The position numbers were made by a program, and so were the translations under genes. Shown piece after piece: positions 42,645 to 50,826 of a stretch of 64,000 bases of DNA (the stretch's first letter is position 1; every line of letters begins with the position of its first letter). The stretch comes from Seohaeicola saemankumensis (GTDB taxonomy: Bacteria > Pseudomonadota > Alphaproteobacteria > Rhodobacterales > Rhodobacteraceae), in assembly GCF_020171285.1 (NCBI RefSeq), contig NZ_JAIUZI010000008.1, positions 225,468 to 289,467 on the forward strand, given 5' to 3'. The notes under the pieces were generated by a model. It searched no databases, was not told the DNA's origin, and saw only the letters and a list, made by a program, of their open reading frames with translations.

Positions 42645-43637
42645 ATGACCGATTACCTGATCACCAACAGCGCAGCCCTGCTGGGCGGCGTCGAGGACGC
42701 CTCCGTGCCGGGGAGTTACAACCCGGTCTTTGCCTCCCACGCGCTGCGCTTCGAGGCCGAACAGGCCGCAAGCATCTCCCTTCCCGGTGTCACCGACATC
42801 TGGATCCGGGCGGATTGCTATTACGATGACTTCAACCGCACCACCTCGGGAGACGGGTTCTTTGCCTCGGTGGGTCTGCCCACGGTCAATATCGCCCGGA
42901 TCGATCTCAACAACGGGGCGATGACCTTCGACTATGCCAACCTCAGCAATTCTGTGCCCAACCTGACCGGTGCGCCGGTCACCGGCTTTCCCGATGCCAC
43001 GCTCTTCACCTTCGACATCCATATCGAGACCGGCGCTGCCGTGGCCGGCAATGTCGATGATTACAGGGTCACGATCTACATCGATCTGAGCCAGGTCGGG
43101 CAGGTTCTGGGCAAGGCGGACAAGGTCAATGGCGCAGGCGCGGTGCGGTTCGATTTCGGCGGCACCAATTTCCTCGATGGCACTGGCCGGTTCTTTCTCT
43201 CCAATGTGCTCGTATCCGATCTGGACACCCGGGGCCGGCGCTTCCGCATCCTGCGGCCCACCGGCCCGGGGGCGCTGGCCACTGCCGTGGGCGGACATGC
43301 CGAACTGGGCGATGGCGATCCCGCCACCTTTGCCTATGGCCGGGCAGCCGGGGATGCGGTCACCTCCACGCTGACGCCCGGGGCCACGCCGCCCGGCACC
43401 ATCGGCCGGGTGATCCTGGCAAGCCACGCCCGCAACGCCTCGGCCAACCCCAATCCCGGCCAGGTCATCAACCGCCTGCGCATCGCTGGCACCAACCATG
43501 ATGCCGCCGGACAGGCCCCGGCCGGGGCGTCGCTCGAGGCGCTCACCTCCGAATGGGCGGTCAATCCCGACACCGGTCTGCCCTGGACCTGGGCTGATCT
43601 CGCCGGGCTCGAGATCGGCTTTGCCGGCGGCAGCTGA
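42645..43637 (+). CDS. phage tail-associated protein, possible fibre
   Basis: The 330-residue protein is beta-rich with a jelly-roll-like pattern (ISLPGVTDIWIRADCYYDDF, then LFTFDIHIETGAAVAGNVDD). No known domain is certain. Lying directly after the tip gene, it is probably a fibre or capping protein. Confidence 0.6.
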   Translation: MTDYLITNSAALLGGVEDASVPGSYNPVFASHALRFEAEQAASISLPGVTDIWIRADCYYDDFNRTTSGDGFFASVGLPTVNIARIDLNNGAMTFDYANLSNSVPNLTGAPVTGFPDATLFTFDIHIETGAAVAGNVDDYRVTIYIDLSQVGQVLGKADKVNGAGAVRFDFGGTNFLDGTGRFFLSNVLVSDLDTRGRRFRILRPTGPGALATAVGGHAELGDGDPATFAYGRAAGDAVTSTLTPGATPPGTIGRVILASHARNASANPNPGQVINRLRIAGTNHDAAGQAPAGASLEALTSEWAVNPDTGLPWTWADLAGLEIGFAGGS

Positions 43638-43680
43638 GCCGGGTCAAGACGACGAACATCAGACGAAAGGACCACTGCCC

Positions 43681-43971
43681 ATGTCACCGCCCCTGCGTGA
43701 GACCGGGAACCTGCGCATTCCCGAGGTCGAGTTCCAGGCCATGCTGGCGCGGGCGGCGGAAGAAGGCGCCAGGCGCGCCCTGGCCGATGTCGGGCTCGAG
43801 GGCGAGACCGCCGCGCTCGACATTCGGGATCTGCGGTCTCTGCTCGACTGCATCCGCTTCGTGCGCCGCACCGCCGTGCAGACCACCGTGCATCTCATCA
43901 CCACCGGTCTCATCCTCGCCCTGCTGGCTGGCACCGTAATCAAGCTCCGGCTCTTCGGCGGTGGGCCGTAG
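43681..43971 (+). CDS. DUF6127 family membrane protein, lysis module
   Basis: The 96-residue protein has an N-terminal amphipathic part (LRIPEVEFQAMLARAAEEGA) and a single membrane segment near the C-terminus (TTVHLITTGLILALLAGTVI, about 69-88). DUF6127 members lie just before M15 endolysins in these prophages, so a holin-like or lysis-control role is likely but unproven. Confidence 0.6.
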   Translation: MSPPLRETGNLRIPEVEFQAMLARAAEEGARRALADVGLEGETAALDIRDLRSLLDCIRFVRRTAVQTTVHLITTGLILALLAGTVIKLRLFGGGP

Positions 43972-44037
43972 GAACGGCGGTGATCCCCAACGGGGCGCTT
44001 CCGGTCCCCCTGACATTCCCAACCAACCCCCACGTAT

Positions 44038-44059
44038 CCGCCGCCTTCCGAGGCGGCGG
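44038..44059 (+). terminator. stem-loop before the endolysin gene
   Basis: An 8-bp GC stem (CCGCCGCC / GGCGGCGG) with loop TTCCGA lies 22 bases before the endolysin start, with no strong U-run after it. It may limit readthrough into the lysis genes. Confidence 0.45.
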
Positions 44060-44080
44060 CCCTGTTTCTGGAGACATCCC

Positions 44081-44755
44081 ATGACCAAAACCTTTTATGC
44101 CCATTGGCGCGATGTGCCGGCAGAAGCCTGGCGCTGGCCGAACTTCTCGCCCGCGGAAATCGCCTGCCGCGGGACGGGCAAGCTGCTGGTCAACGAAGCC
44201 GCACTCGACAGGTTGCAGGCGCTGCGCGACCGGCTGGGCAAGCCAATGATCGTCCGTTCGGCCTATCGCAGTCCGGAGCACAACAAGGCGGTCGGTGGGG
44301 CGACCCGGTCGAAGCACATGGAGGGCGCAGCCTTCGACATTTCCATGGCGAACCACGACCCCGTGGCTTTCGAGGCGGCGGCGCGGGCGGTCGGGTTCCT
44401 CGGCTTCGGGTTCTATCCGCGCTCGGGGTTCATCCATGTCGACCTGGGCCCCGCACGGCAGTGGGGGGAACGGTTCCCGGGTCGGGAGACGGCGTTTGCG
44501 GCTGAGGCGCCGCCGGCGCGGGAGAGCCTGGCTGAGAGCAGGACCATGAAGGGCGGTGGCGCGGCAGGGGTGGCGACGCTGGGCGCGGCAGGGGTGGAGG
44601 TGGTGCAGGAAATGCTGGCCGAGACGCAGGAGGCGATCCTGCCGCTGGTTCCCTATCTCGATGCGCTGCGCTGGGTGTTCATTGCCGTGGCACTGGGTGG
44701 CATCGCGGTCACGATCTATGCGCGGCTGGATGATTGGCACCGGGGGCGGCGGTGA
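44081..44755 (+). CDS. M15-family D-Ala-D-Ala carboxypeptidase endolysin with C-terminal membrane anchor
   Basis: The 224-residue protein has a peptidase M15_3 domain (about 15-122). The zinc ligands are His79 (SKHMEG), Asp86 (AAFDIS) and His119 (FIHVDL), with SAYRSPEHNKAVGG at 60-73 as the substrate loop. It cuts peptide cross-links of peptidoglycan. A hydrophobic helix at about 195-213 (WVFIAVALGGIAVTIYA) is unusual for a plain endolysin and may hold the enzyme in the membrane. It overlaps the next start by four bases. Confidence 0.85.
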   Translation: MTKTFYAHWRDVPAEAWRWPNFSPAEIACRGTGKLLVNEAALDRLQALRDRLGKPMIVRSAYRSPEHNKAVGGATRSKHMEGAAFDISMANHDPVAFEAAARAVGFLGFGFYPRSGFIHVDLGPARQWGERFPGRETAFAAEAPPARESLAESRTMKGGGAAGVATLGAAGVEVVQEMLAETQEAILPLVPYLDALRWVFIAVALGGIAVTIYARLDDWHRGRR

Positions 44756-45009
44756 TTGGTGGGGGCGTTGCATGGATCGCGGGGAACGCGATGGGGCGGG
44801 CGGCGCTGCGATATGGCGTCACCGCGCTGGCGATCCTGATGTTCCTGCTGGCGCTGCGCCGCTCGGGCGAGCGCGCCGGGCGGATGGTGGAAAAGCTCGA
44901 GGCGATGGAGAAGGCAAATGACATCCAGCGACGGATGCTCGAGGCGGCGACGCGTCGGCCTCGCTCTCGTGACGATCTGGCTCAGCGGCTGCGCGGCGGG
45001 CGGTTTTGA
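44752..45009 (+). CDS. inner-membrane spanin-like protein
   Basis: The 85-residue protein starts at GTG 44752, overlapping the endolysin stop. It has a hydrophobic segment (LRYGVTALAILMFLLALRRS, about 19-38) and then a charged coiled-coil tail (RAGRMVEKLEAMEKANDIQR). That is the layout of an inner spanin. The next gene starts inside it in another frame and encodes a lipoprotein, as Rz1 does within Rz. Confidence 0.6.
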   Translation: MIGGGVAWIAGNAMGRAALRYGVTALAILMFLLALRRSGERAGRMVEKLEAMEKANDIQRRMLEAATRRPRSRDDLAQRLRGGRF

Positions 45010-45346
45010 TAACGGTGGGGTCGGTGTCTGTCCGCCGGTTGTCGGATACACTCGGGAGGAACAGGTGCGGGCGGCCGAGGAACTGGCTCTGCTGCCGGAG
45101 GGGGCGGTGATCGTGGAGATGTTGAGCGATTATGCGGTCATGCGGGAGCAGGCCCGGGGGTGTGCCGGTGAAATAGGCAACAGCGTTTGGTCACTACCCT
45201 GCAGCAGAAAGGGTCGACCACCAGGCCCGAAAGTGGTCGAACTTTTGTATACAACTGATCCGGTTCATGCTTCACTGAAAGGAAGCATGAATGACCATCT
45301 CGAAAGCAGTCCTGGACGAGTTGCTCAAGGGCGTGGAGCGCCCTGA
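44918..45346 (+). CDS. outer-membrane spanin-like lipoprotein, tail replaced at the prophage edge
   Basis: The frame begins inside the previous gene (92-base overlap). It has a basic N-terminus and a lipobox (LVTIWLSGC) that would give a lipid-anchored protein. The typical body (YTREEQVRAAEELALLPEGA) continues to MREQARGC at about 45163. Relatives end within a few residues there. The 60 or so residues that follow are unrelated and come from the sequence past the phage edge. The Rz/Rz1-style nesting supports an outer spanin. Confidence 0.6.
   Translation: MTSSDGCSRRRRVGLALVTIWLSGCAAGGFDNGGVGVCPPVVGYTREEQVRAAEELALLPEGAVIVEMLSDYAVMREQARGCAGEIGNSVWSLPCSRKGRPPGPKVVELLYTTDPVHASLKGSMNDHLESSPGRVAQGRGAP
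45227..45238. repeat. candidate attR core (12-bp direct repeat)
   Basis: This copy of CCGAAAGTGGTC is the partner of the copy at 9793-9804. It lies inside an inverted repeat (TCGACCAC at 45214-45221, GTGGTCGA at 45233-45240), a symmetry that serine recombinase sites can show. An IS256 remnant starts 50 bases to the right, so the match could also be part of that IS. Confidence 0.3.
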
Positions 45347-45446
45347 GTTGTTGCTGAACATACCGCAGATCAATAAAGTCCAGGCGACGCATCGCCCCCT
45401 CTCCGACCGACATTCCAGCATGAAACATATTCAGACTCGCCTGTGA
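45291..45446 (+). pseudogene. IS256-family transposase, 5' remnant
   Basis: The start MTISKAVLDELLKGVERPE is the N-terminus of IS256-type transposases, usually about 400 residues. After about 20 residues the match ends and the frame closes at 45446. The element was truncated, probably when the catabolic DNA to the right was joined or inverted. Confidence 0.65.
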
Positions 45447-45494
45447 AACCCCTTGGTCAATAGGACCAAGAAGACCGAGCGCAGTGTGGAGTTA

Positions 45495-47264
45495 CTACGT
45501 AATACCGGTTCGAACGGCGCTCAAAATCCGATTTTCTGCGTCCTTGAGCCCGCGCTGCGGCGACTTTCCGCTGAAGACTATGTCGTGGATCTCCTCGCCA
45601 AGAGTGCGCTCGATCAAATTGAATTCGGGAATCGGCGGGCGAGCCCAAGTCACCAGTTCGTTCTTGCGCGCCATCCGATCGACCATGCTGACAATCGGCG
45701 ACGAGGCCAGCGCCTCCGGGTCGGCACAAACCGAAAAACGCGGTGCGACCGGAAAGCCGTTCTTTACATGTTCCTTCATGGCCTCGGGTGACACCATCCA
45801 GGCAATTGCGGAGATGATCTGTTTCTGCCGTGCCTCGCTGACATAGGCAGGGATTGTCAGCAGAAAGCCTCCCACCGGCGCCGATACCCGACGCATCCGG
45901 CGCGACGGCGGCGGTAGGTAGGCCACACGACGCGCGACCCGCGAGCTCAGTTCGTGTTCGAACCGGGCAGCGCGCATCGTCCAGCAATAGGCCATCGCTG
46001 TCTGCCCGGACATGAAATAATGGATGCGCCGTTCCCAGTCCATCGTCGAGATGTCGGGCGGCGACACTTCGACCAGCTGCTTCATGTACTCGATCACCTC
46101 GAGCGCATCCTCGGTGTCGATCTGCAATTTCAGCTTTTCGAAGGCGTCGAAGTTCCAGCTTTCCTGGTTACGAAGCGGCATGTCGATGACCGTGGTTCTG
46201 CAGGCCGCCAGAAAGAACATGAAGGAATTGGCGATCGGCATCCCGCGCTGCCCGTTCCAGGCTATACCGTAGAACTCATTTTCCGGATCATGAAGCTCGC
46301 GGGCGGCGGCGATGGTCTCGTCGAAGGTCTTGGGGTACGCGATGCGACGCGCTTCGAAAAGGTCCTTGCGCGCGGCAAGGATCTCCATCGTGCAGTATAG
46401 CGGGATGCCGTATTGCGTTCCCTTCCAGTTGCCGGTTCCCCAGACGGAGGGATGGAAATCCAACGGGTTTATCGCGGCATCGGAAAGCAATGCGTCCAGC
46501 GGCGCCAACTCGCCGCGCTCGGCGAATTCGCCCAGCCAGGGCATGTTCATTGCGACCACGTCGTAGCGCGGCGTCTTTTCCGACAGTGTGCGTCGGGTGT
46601 TCGCGTACAGGTCGGGAAGTCGTTGCAGGTCGAAGCTGCTCCGCTTGCCGAAGTCGTTGCGAAAGTCCGACCACATGTTCCGCATTGCAATGAAGTAATT
46701 GTCGTCGTTCAGCAGAAACTTGAAATCACTCAGGTTAAGCGAAGAGATGTCCTCTCCCCGCACCGGGGAGATGATCTGCGACGCGAAATAGCTTCCGCCA
46801 AAGTAGTACTCGTTGGTCTCGCTACCTTTTCGCAGGCCGAAGGTCTTAGCCATGTGGCCCTTGACATGGCCAGCATAAGACATGAAGGCGTTCAGCAGCG
46901 TATCCGAAGGCTCAAGGTAGTGGGTCTTGAGCCCATTGCCCCGCGGAACCTGCCGGATCAGCCCGTCCTCGATCATCTTGATGATCATTCGGTTGCCGGT
47001 GCTGTAGGGCACATCGGCAAGACTGATTAACCCGGACTTGTCGATCGGATTGACACGCAGATGGGCGTCGACCAGTTCCAGCGTGATGTTCAGGTAGACG
47101 TCGGGCTTGGCCCCGGGCATGTGCGCGTCAAAGGGGGCGCGGAGTCGACGAAGAAAGTCGACAATCCGCGAAAGTTCGTGACTCGTTAGTTCAAAGTCCT
47201 GAGGTTTCATCGAGTCGGAGTTGTGCCCCGACATCTTCACCGAGTCGACAAATTTTCCTGCCAT
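45495..47264 (-). CDS. winged-helix / family-1 solute-binding-protein fusion, likely transcription regulator
   Basis: The 589-residue protein has no signal peptide. An N-terminal MarR-like winged helix (about 53-125; NRMIIKMIEDGLIRQVPRGN for recognition helix and wing) precedes a domain like family-1 solute-binding proteins (about 190-570; YDVVAMNMPWLGEFAERGEL, later MSGQTAMAY). Such a layout suggests a cytoplasmic sensor that binds the operon's substrate through a borrowed periplasmic fold and controls DNA binding. The start is uncertain: TTG, GTG or ATG codons near 47264, 47234 and 47210. The first overlaps the dehydrogenase gene upstream, with which it shares a leftward operon. Confidence 0.75.
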   Translation of the reverse strand: MAGKFVDSVKMSGHNSDSMKPQDFELTSHELSRIVDFLRRLRAPFDAHMPGAKPDVYLNITLELVDAHLRVNPIDKSGLISLADVPYSTGNRMIIKMIEDGLIRQVPRGNGLKTHYLEPSDTLLNAFMSYAGHVKGHMAKTFGLRKGSETNEYYFGGSYFASQIISPVRGEDISSLNLSDFKFLLNDDNYFIAMRNMWSDFRNDFGKRSSFDLQRLPDLYANTRRTLSEKTPRYDVVAMNMPWLGEFAERGELAPLDALLSDAAINPLDFHPSVWGTGNWKGTQYGIPLYCTMEILAARKDLFEARRIAYPKTFDETIAAARELHDPENEFYGIAWNGQRGMPIANSFMFFLAACRTTVIDMPLRNQESWNFDAFEKLKLQIDTEDALEVIEYMKQLVEVSPPDISTMDWERRIHYFMSGQTAMAYCWTMRAARFEHELSSRVARRVAYLPPPSRRMRRVSAPVGGFLLTIPAYVSEARQKQIISAIAWMVSPEAMKEHVKNGFPVAPRFSVCADPEALASSPIVSMVDRMARKNELVTWARPPIPEFNLIERTLGEEIHDIVFSGKSPQRGLKDAENRILSAVRTGIT

Positions 47265-48157
47265 TTCACCAAAGCGAAGAAATCTTCGTCCTGCATGCCT
47301 GCGTTCGCGGCGCTCCGATAGAGTTCCAGGATCAGGCCCGTCGTGAGCAGAGGGACACCGTTGCGGCGGGCGGCTTCGCTGATCAGGGTAAAATCCTTGA
47401 TCATCTGCGATACCGAAAAAGCGGGGGAGAAGTCGTCGTTAACAACTGCCTGTTGCTTGTACTTGAACAGCGGAGAGGCCACCGCACTCTCGCAGATGAC
47501 ACCCATCATGTCCGCGCGGCTCAGACCGCCGCTGGCGCCGACGGCGAGGGCTTCGGACAGCACGGCCGAAGATGCGCCCACCAGCGTGTTCAAAACCAGC
47601 TTCATGTACCGGGCTTCTTCGCCGTCTCCGAGGAAGAACTGCCGCGCTGACAATTTCTCGACGTATGGCAGAACCTCTTCCCAGCCTGAACGGTCGCCCG
47701 AAGCCAGAACGGTGAGTGCGGCGTTCCTTGCCATGTCCGTACTACCGGATAGCGGCGCTCTGACATACCGGATGCCATGTCGCGCACATTCCGCGGCAAC
47801 ATGCTCCGAGCAATCCGGCGAAACGGTGCTCATCTCGACGAAGATTGCCCCGCGGGGCAGGTTGGCGGCAAGTCCGTCGTCCCGGCCGACGCCCACCACC
47901 TCCAGAAGGGCCGCGTCGTTCGGCAACGTCGAGAAGACGATGCGCGAGCGGGCGAAGTCCGCCAGAGTTTCGGCTGTCCTGGCACCGATCTCCGTCAACC
48001 TGTCTCGATTCGCCGCCGAGGGCTCCGAAACGATGACGGCCAGGCCATGCCCGATGAGATTGGCGGCCATCGGTTCACCCATCTTTCCGGCACCGATCCA
48101 GCCAACGGCCTGAATCGCATCAGTGGCTTCATGGGGCGCTGTCATGATTTGACCCAT
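47237..48157 (-). CDS. beta-hydroxyacid-dehydrogenase family oxidoreductase
   Basis: The 306-residue protein starts at ATG 48157, preceded by GGAGATAT. An N-terminal Rossmann motif (VGWIGAGKMGEPMAANLIGH) binds NAD(P). The middle (FVEMSTVSPDCSE, then RAPLSGSTDMA) is the substrate region of the 3-hydroxyisobutyrate dehydrogenase family. The catalytic Lys is in YMKLVLNTLVG. It would oxidise a short hydroxyacid or reduce a semialdehyde. Its promoter faces that of the rightward operon across a 203-base region. Confidence 0.85.
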   Translation of the reverse strand: MGQIMTAPHEATDAIQAVGWIGAGKMGEPMAANLIGHGLAVIVSEPSAANRDRLTEIGARTAETLADFARSRIVFSTLPNDAALLEVVGVGRDDGLAANLPRGAIFVEMSTVSPDCSEHVAAECARHGIRYVRAPLSGSTDMARNAALTVLASGDRSGWEEVLPYVEKLSARQFFLGDGEEARYMKLVLNTLVGASSAVLSEALAVGASGGLSRADMMGVICESAVASPLFKYKQQAVVNDDFSPAFSVSQMIKDFTLISEAARRNGVPLLTTGLILELYRSAANAGMQDEDFFALVKWQENLSTR

Positions 48158-48360
48158 AAGGATATCTCCGCAAGCTTCGCCACTCGACACTAGGGGGTCA
48201 AATCGGATGTGGCTCGGCGAATTTTTCCGCTTCGGATATTTTTTGGAAACGGCGTCCGCATTGGTTTGATACGAATCGACTCATCCAGAGCGGTGATCCT
48301 AGCACCTGTTGCATGGACGATGGGCATGTGGTCCCGAACTTTGAGGGGGAGGATATCGGA

Positions 48361-49428
48361 TTGAAAGCCGTTCGTTTTCACGGAGCGAAAGACATCCGCG
48401 TCGAGGACGTCGATGAGCCGTCGGGCAAGCTGGCGTCGGATGACGTGTTGATTGCGCCCATTGTCACAGGCATCTGCGGCACGGATCTTCACGAATACAT
48501 CGCGGGGCCGATTGTCACCCCGGCAGAGCCGCACGTCTACACTGGCGCGACCAACCCGCAGATCCTCGGGCACGAGTTTTCGGCCCGCGTTCTGGCGGTC
48601 GGCGACGAGGTGTCCGGCGTATCGCCCGGAGACCGCATCTCGATCCAGCCTCTGGTCGCGCCGCGCAACGACTATTACGGCAAGCGAGGCCTTTACCACC
48701 TTTCGCCGCAGCTGGGCTGCGTTGGGCTGAGCTGGGCCTGGGGCGGCATGGGCGAGAAGGCCGTAATCAAGGATTACAACGCGCAGCCTGTGCCCGACGG
48801 CATCACCGACGAGCAGGCCGCGATGATCGAGCCGGCGGCAGTCGCACTCTACGGCATCGACCGCGGCAAGGTCGAAGCCGGTTCGACAGTCCTTGTGTCC
48901 GGCGCAGGCCCGATCGGGGCGCTGACGGTGCTATCGGCCCGCGCGGCTGGCGCCAGCACGATCATCGTGTCCGAGCCGAACCCGAACCGCCGCCGCATCA
49001 TCTCCGAGATCGCGCCCTATGCGCATGTGGTCGACCCGCGCAGCGGTGATCTGGCCCAGATGGTCGGCGACCTGACCGAGGAGGGCGTTGGCGTGGATAT
49101 CGCCCTGGAATGCGTCGGACTCGAGGCCTCGCTCAATGCCTGTGCGCAATCCGTCCGCCGGCAGGGCCGCGTGGTGCAGGTGGGCCTGCACATGAAGCCT
49201 GCCAGCGTCGACGCGATGCTCTGGGCGCTGAAAGACATCACAGTCGAGGCGACCTGGTGCTACCCGACCCAGATCTGGCCGCGTATCGCACGGATGGTCG
49301 CCTCCGGCAATTTCCCAATCGAGAAGGTCATCACCTCGCGGATCGCGGCCGAGGATGTCGTCGAGAAGGGCTTCGAGGCGCTTCTTGATCCAGCCGGCGA
49401 GCACCTGAAGATCCTCGTCACGACCTGA
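48361..49428 (+). CDS. zinc-dependent medium-chain alcohol/polyol dehydrogenase
   Basis: The 355-residue protein opens the rightward operon. The TTG at 48361 follows GGGGGAGGA and gives LKAVRFHGAKDIRV, the typical start of the 2,3-butanediol/sorbitol dehydrogenase group. Catalytic zinc residues lie in VTGICGTDLHEY and GHEFSA, and the NAD site is SGAGPIGALTVLSA. It should oxidise a secondary hydroxyl of a polyol-like substrate. An ATG 48 bases earlier would add 16 residues that do not match the family. Confidence 0.85.
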   Translation: MKAVRFHGAKDIRVEDVDEPSGKLASDDVLIAPIVTGICGTDLHEYIAGPIVTPAEPHVYTGATNPQILGHEFSARVLAVGDEVSGVSPGDRISIQPLVAPRNDYYGKRGLYHLSPQLGCVGLSWAWGGMGEKAVIKDYNAQPVPDGITDEQAAMIEPAAVALYGIDRGKVEAGSTVLVSGAGPIGALTVLSARAAGASTIIVSEPNPNRRRIISEIAPYAHVVDPRSGDLAQMVGDLTEEGVGVDIALECVGLEASLNACAQSVRRQGRVVQVGLHMKPASVDAMLWALKDITVEATWCYPTQIWPRIARMVASGNFPIEKVITSRIAAEDVVEKGFEALLDPAGEHLKILVTT

Positions 49429-49457
49429 CCTGACTGAAGAAATGAAAGAACAGACAC

Positions 49458-50531
49458 ATGGCTGACAAGAATATCGCGCTGATCGTCGGGGCCACCGGCC
49501 TGTCCGGCAGCTACACGGCGCGCGAACTCAAGCGGCACGGATGGACGGTCGTCACCGTCTCGCGCAGTGAGGTCGACCTCGATTTCTCGGACCGCCACAT
49601 CGCGGCCGACCTGACCGACGCGGCCTCCAGCCGGGAAGTTCTGAAGGCAGCACAGGATGTGACGCATGTCTTCTTCTGCATCTGGGCCCGGCAGGCCAAT
49701 GAAGAGGAAAACGTCCGCGTCAACAGCCTGATGGTGCGCAACCTGTTCGAAGGCATCGCCGGGGCGCCGATCCGGCACGCCGCGCTGGTAACCGGCCTCA
49801 AGCACTACCTCGGCTCGTTCGACGACTACGCCAAGGTCAAGCCCTACACGCCCTTCCTCGAGTCCAGCCCCCGTCTGCCCGGCCCGAACTTCTACTACGC
49901 ACAGGAAGACGTGCTGTTCGAGATGGCCGAGAAGCAGGGCTTTACCTGGTCGGTGCACCGCCCGCATACGATGATCGGCTTCACCGTCGGCAACTACATG
50001 AACATGGCGGTCACGCTGGCGGTCTATGCCTCGATCTGCAAGCACACCGGGCGCAAGTTCCTCTATCCCGGCTCGCCTCAACAGTACAACGCCGTGACCG
50101 ACGTGACCGACGCCCGGCTGTTGGCAAAACAGCTGCACTGGGCCGCGACGACCCCCGAGGCCGCCAACACCCCTTTCAACACCGCGAACGGCGACGTGTT
50201 CCGCTGGACCTGGCTCTGGGCGCAAATCGCCGAGTACTTCGGCATAGAGGTCGCCAAGTATCCTGGCCACCCGACCCCGCTGGAACAGCAGATGGCTGGC
50301 GCCGACGCGATCTGGAAGGAAATCGTGGCCAAGCACGGGCTTCAGGACATTCCGGTCAACACGCTAGCCTCCTGGTGGCACAGCGACGCCGACCTCGGCC
50401 GCGAACTGGAATGCTTCACCGACATGACCAACAGCCGGAAGCTGGGCTTCGACGCCTACCAGTGCACCCGCGACAGCTTCACCGACGTCTTCGACGAGCT
50501 GCGCGCACGCAAGATCATCCCGGCGAACTGA
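49458..50531 (+). CDS. PRISE-family (progesterone 5-beta-reductase/iridoid synthase-like) reductase
   Basis: The 357-residue SDR has the N-terminal NAD(P) motif GATGLSGSYTARELK and the PRISE signatures TGLKHYLGSF and YYAQEDVLF, the latter with the catalytic Tyr. The family reduces conjugated enones in terpenoid and steroid-like compounds in plants, and bacterial members occur in catabolic clusters. Here it would saturate an alpha,beta-unsaturated ketone intermediate or run the reverse desaturation. The nature of its substrate is an inference. Confidence 0.85.
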   Translation: MADKNIALIVGATGLSGSYTARELKRHGWTVVTVSRSEVDLDFSDRHIAADLTDAASSREVLKAAQDVTHVFFCIWARQANEEENVRVNSLMVRNLFEGIAGAPIRHAALVTGLKHYLGSFDDYAKVKPYTPFLESSPRLPGPNFYYAQEDVLFEMAEKQGFTWSVHRPHTMIGFTVGNYMNMAVTLAVYASICKHTGRKFLYPGSPQQYNAVTDVTDARLLAKQLHWAATTPEAANTPFNTANGDVFRWTWLWAQIAEYFGIEVAKYPGHPTPLEQQMAGADAIWKEIVAKHGLQDIPVNTLASWWHSDADLGRELECFTDMTNSRKLGFDAYQCTRDSFTDVFDELRARKIIPAN

Positions 50532-50541
50532 GGAAATACTG

Positions 50542-50826
50542 ATGCATTACGTGATCCACTGTCTCGACCATTACGGCGCTGTCCAGAAGCGGCTCGACAA
50601 TTACGAGGCGCACAAGGCCTATCTTGCTTCCGCACCGGTCAAGACCGTCATTTCCGGTCCACTCTTGGCCGACGACGAGGAAACCATGATCGGCAGCTGC
50701 TTCGTGCTTGAGGCCGACAGCCTGGCCGAGGTCGAAGCGTTCAACCATAACGACCCCTTCGCAAAGGTGGGGCTGTGGAAGACCGTGTCGATCCGTCCGT
50801 TCAACAAGCGCGTGGACAACCGCTGA
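50542..50826 (+). CDS. YciI-family protein
   Basis: The 94-residue protein has the YciI fold with the conserved His-Asp style region (YVIHCLDHYGAVQKRLDNYE, then FNHNDPFAKVGLW). The family includes chloromuconolactone dehalogenase and other small lactone or ring enzymes, so a role in an isomerase or lactone step fits. The gene overlaps the next start by one base (TGATG). Confidence 0.8.
   Translation: MHYVIHCLDHYGAVQKRLDNYEAHKAYLASAPVKTVISGPLLADDEETMIGSCFVLEADSLAEVEAFNHNDPFAKVGLWKTVSIRPFNKRVDNR

Noticed and set aside
23918..45170. The structural region as a gene transfer agent.
   Set aside because: Gene order and types (gpW, lambda portal, ClpP-type protease, gpD, capsid E) are lambda-like, not the HK97-type GTA set. 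A repressor, recombinase and lysis genes are present, and the structural set has deletions.
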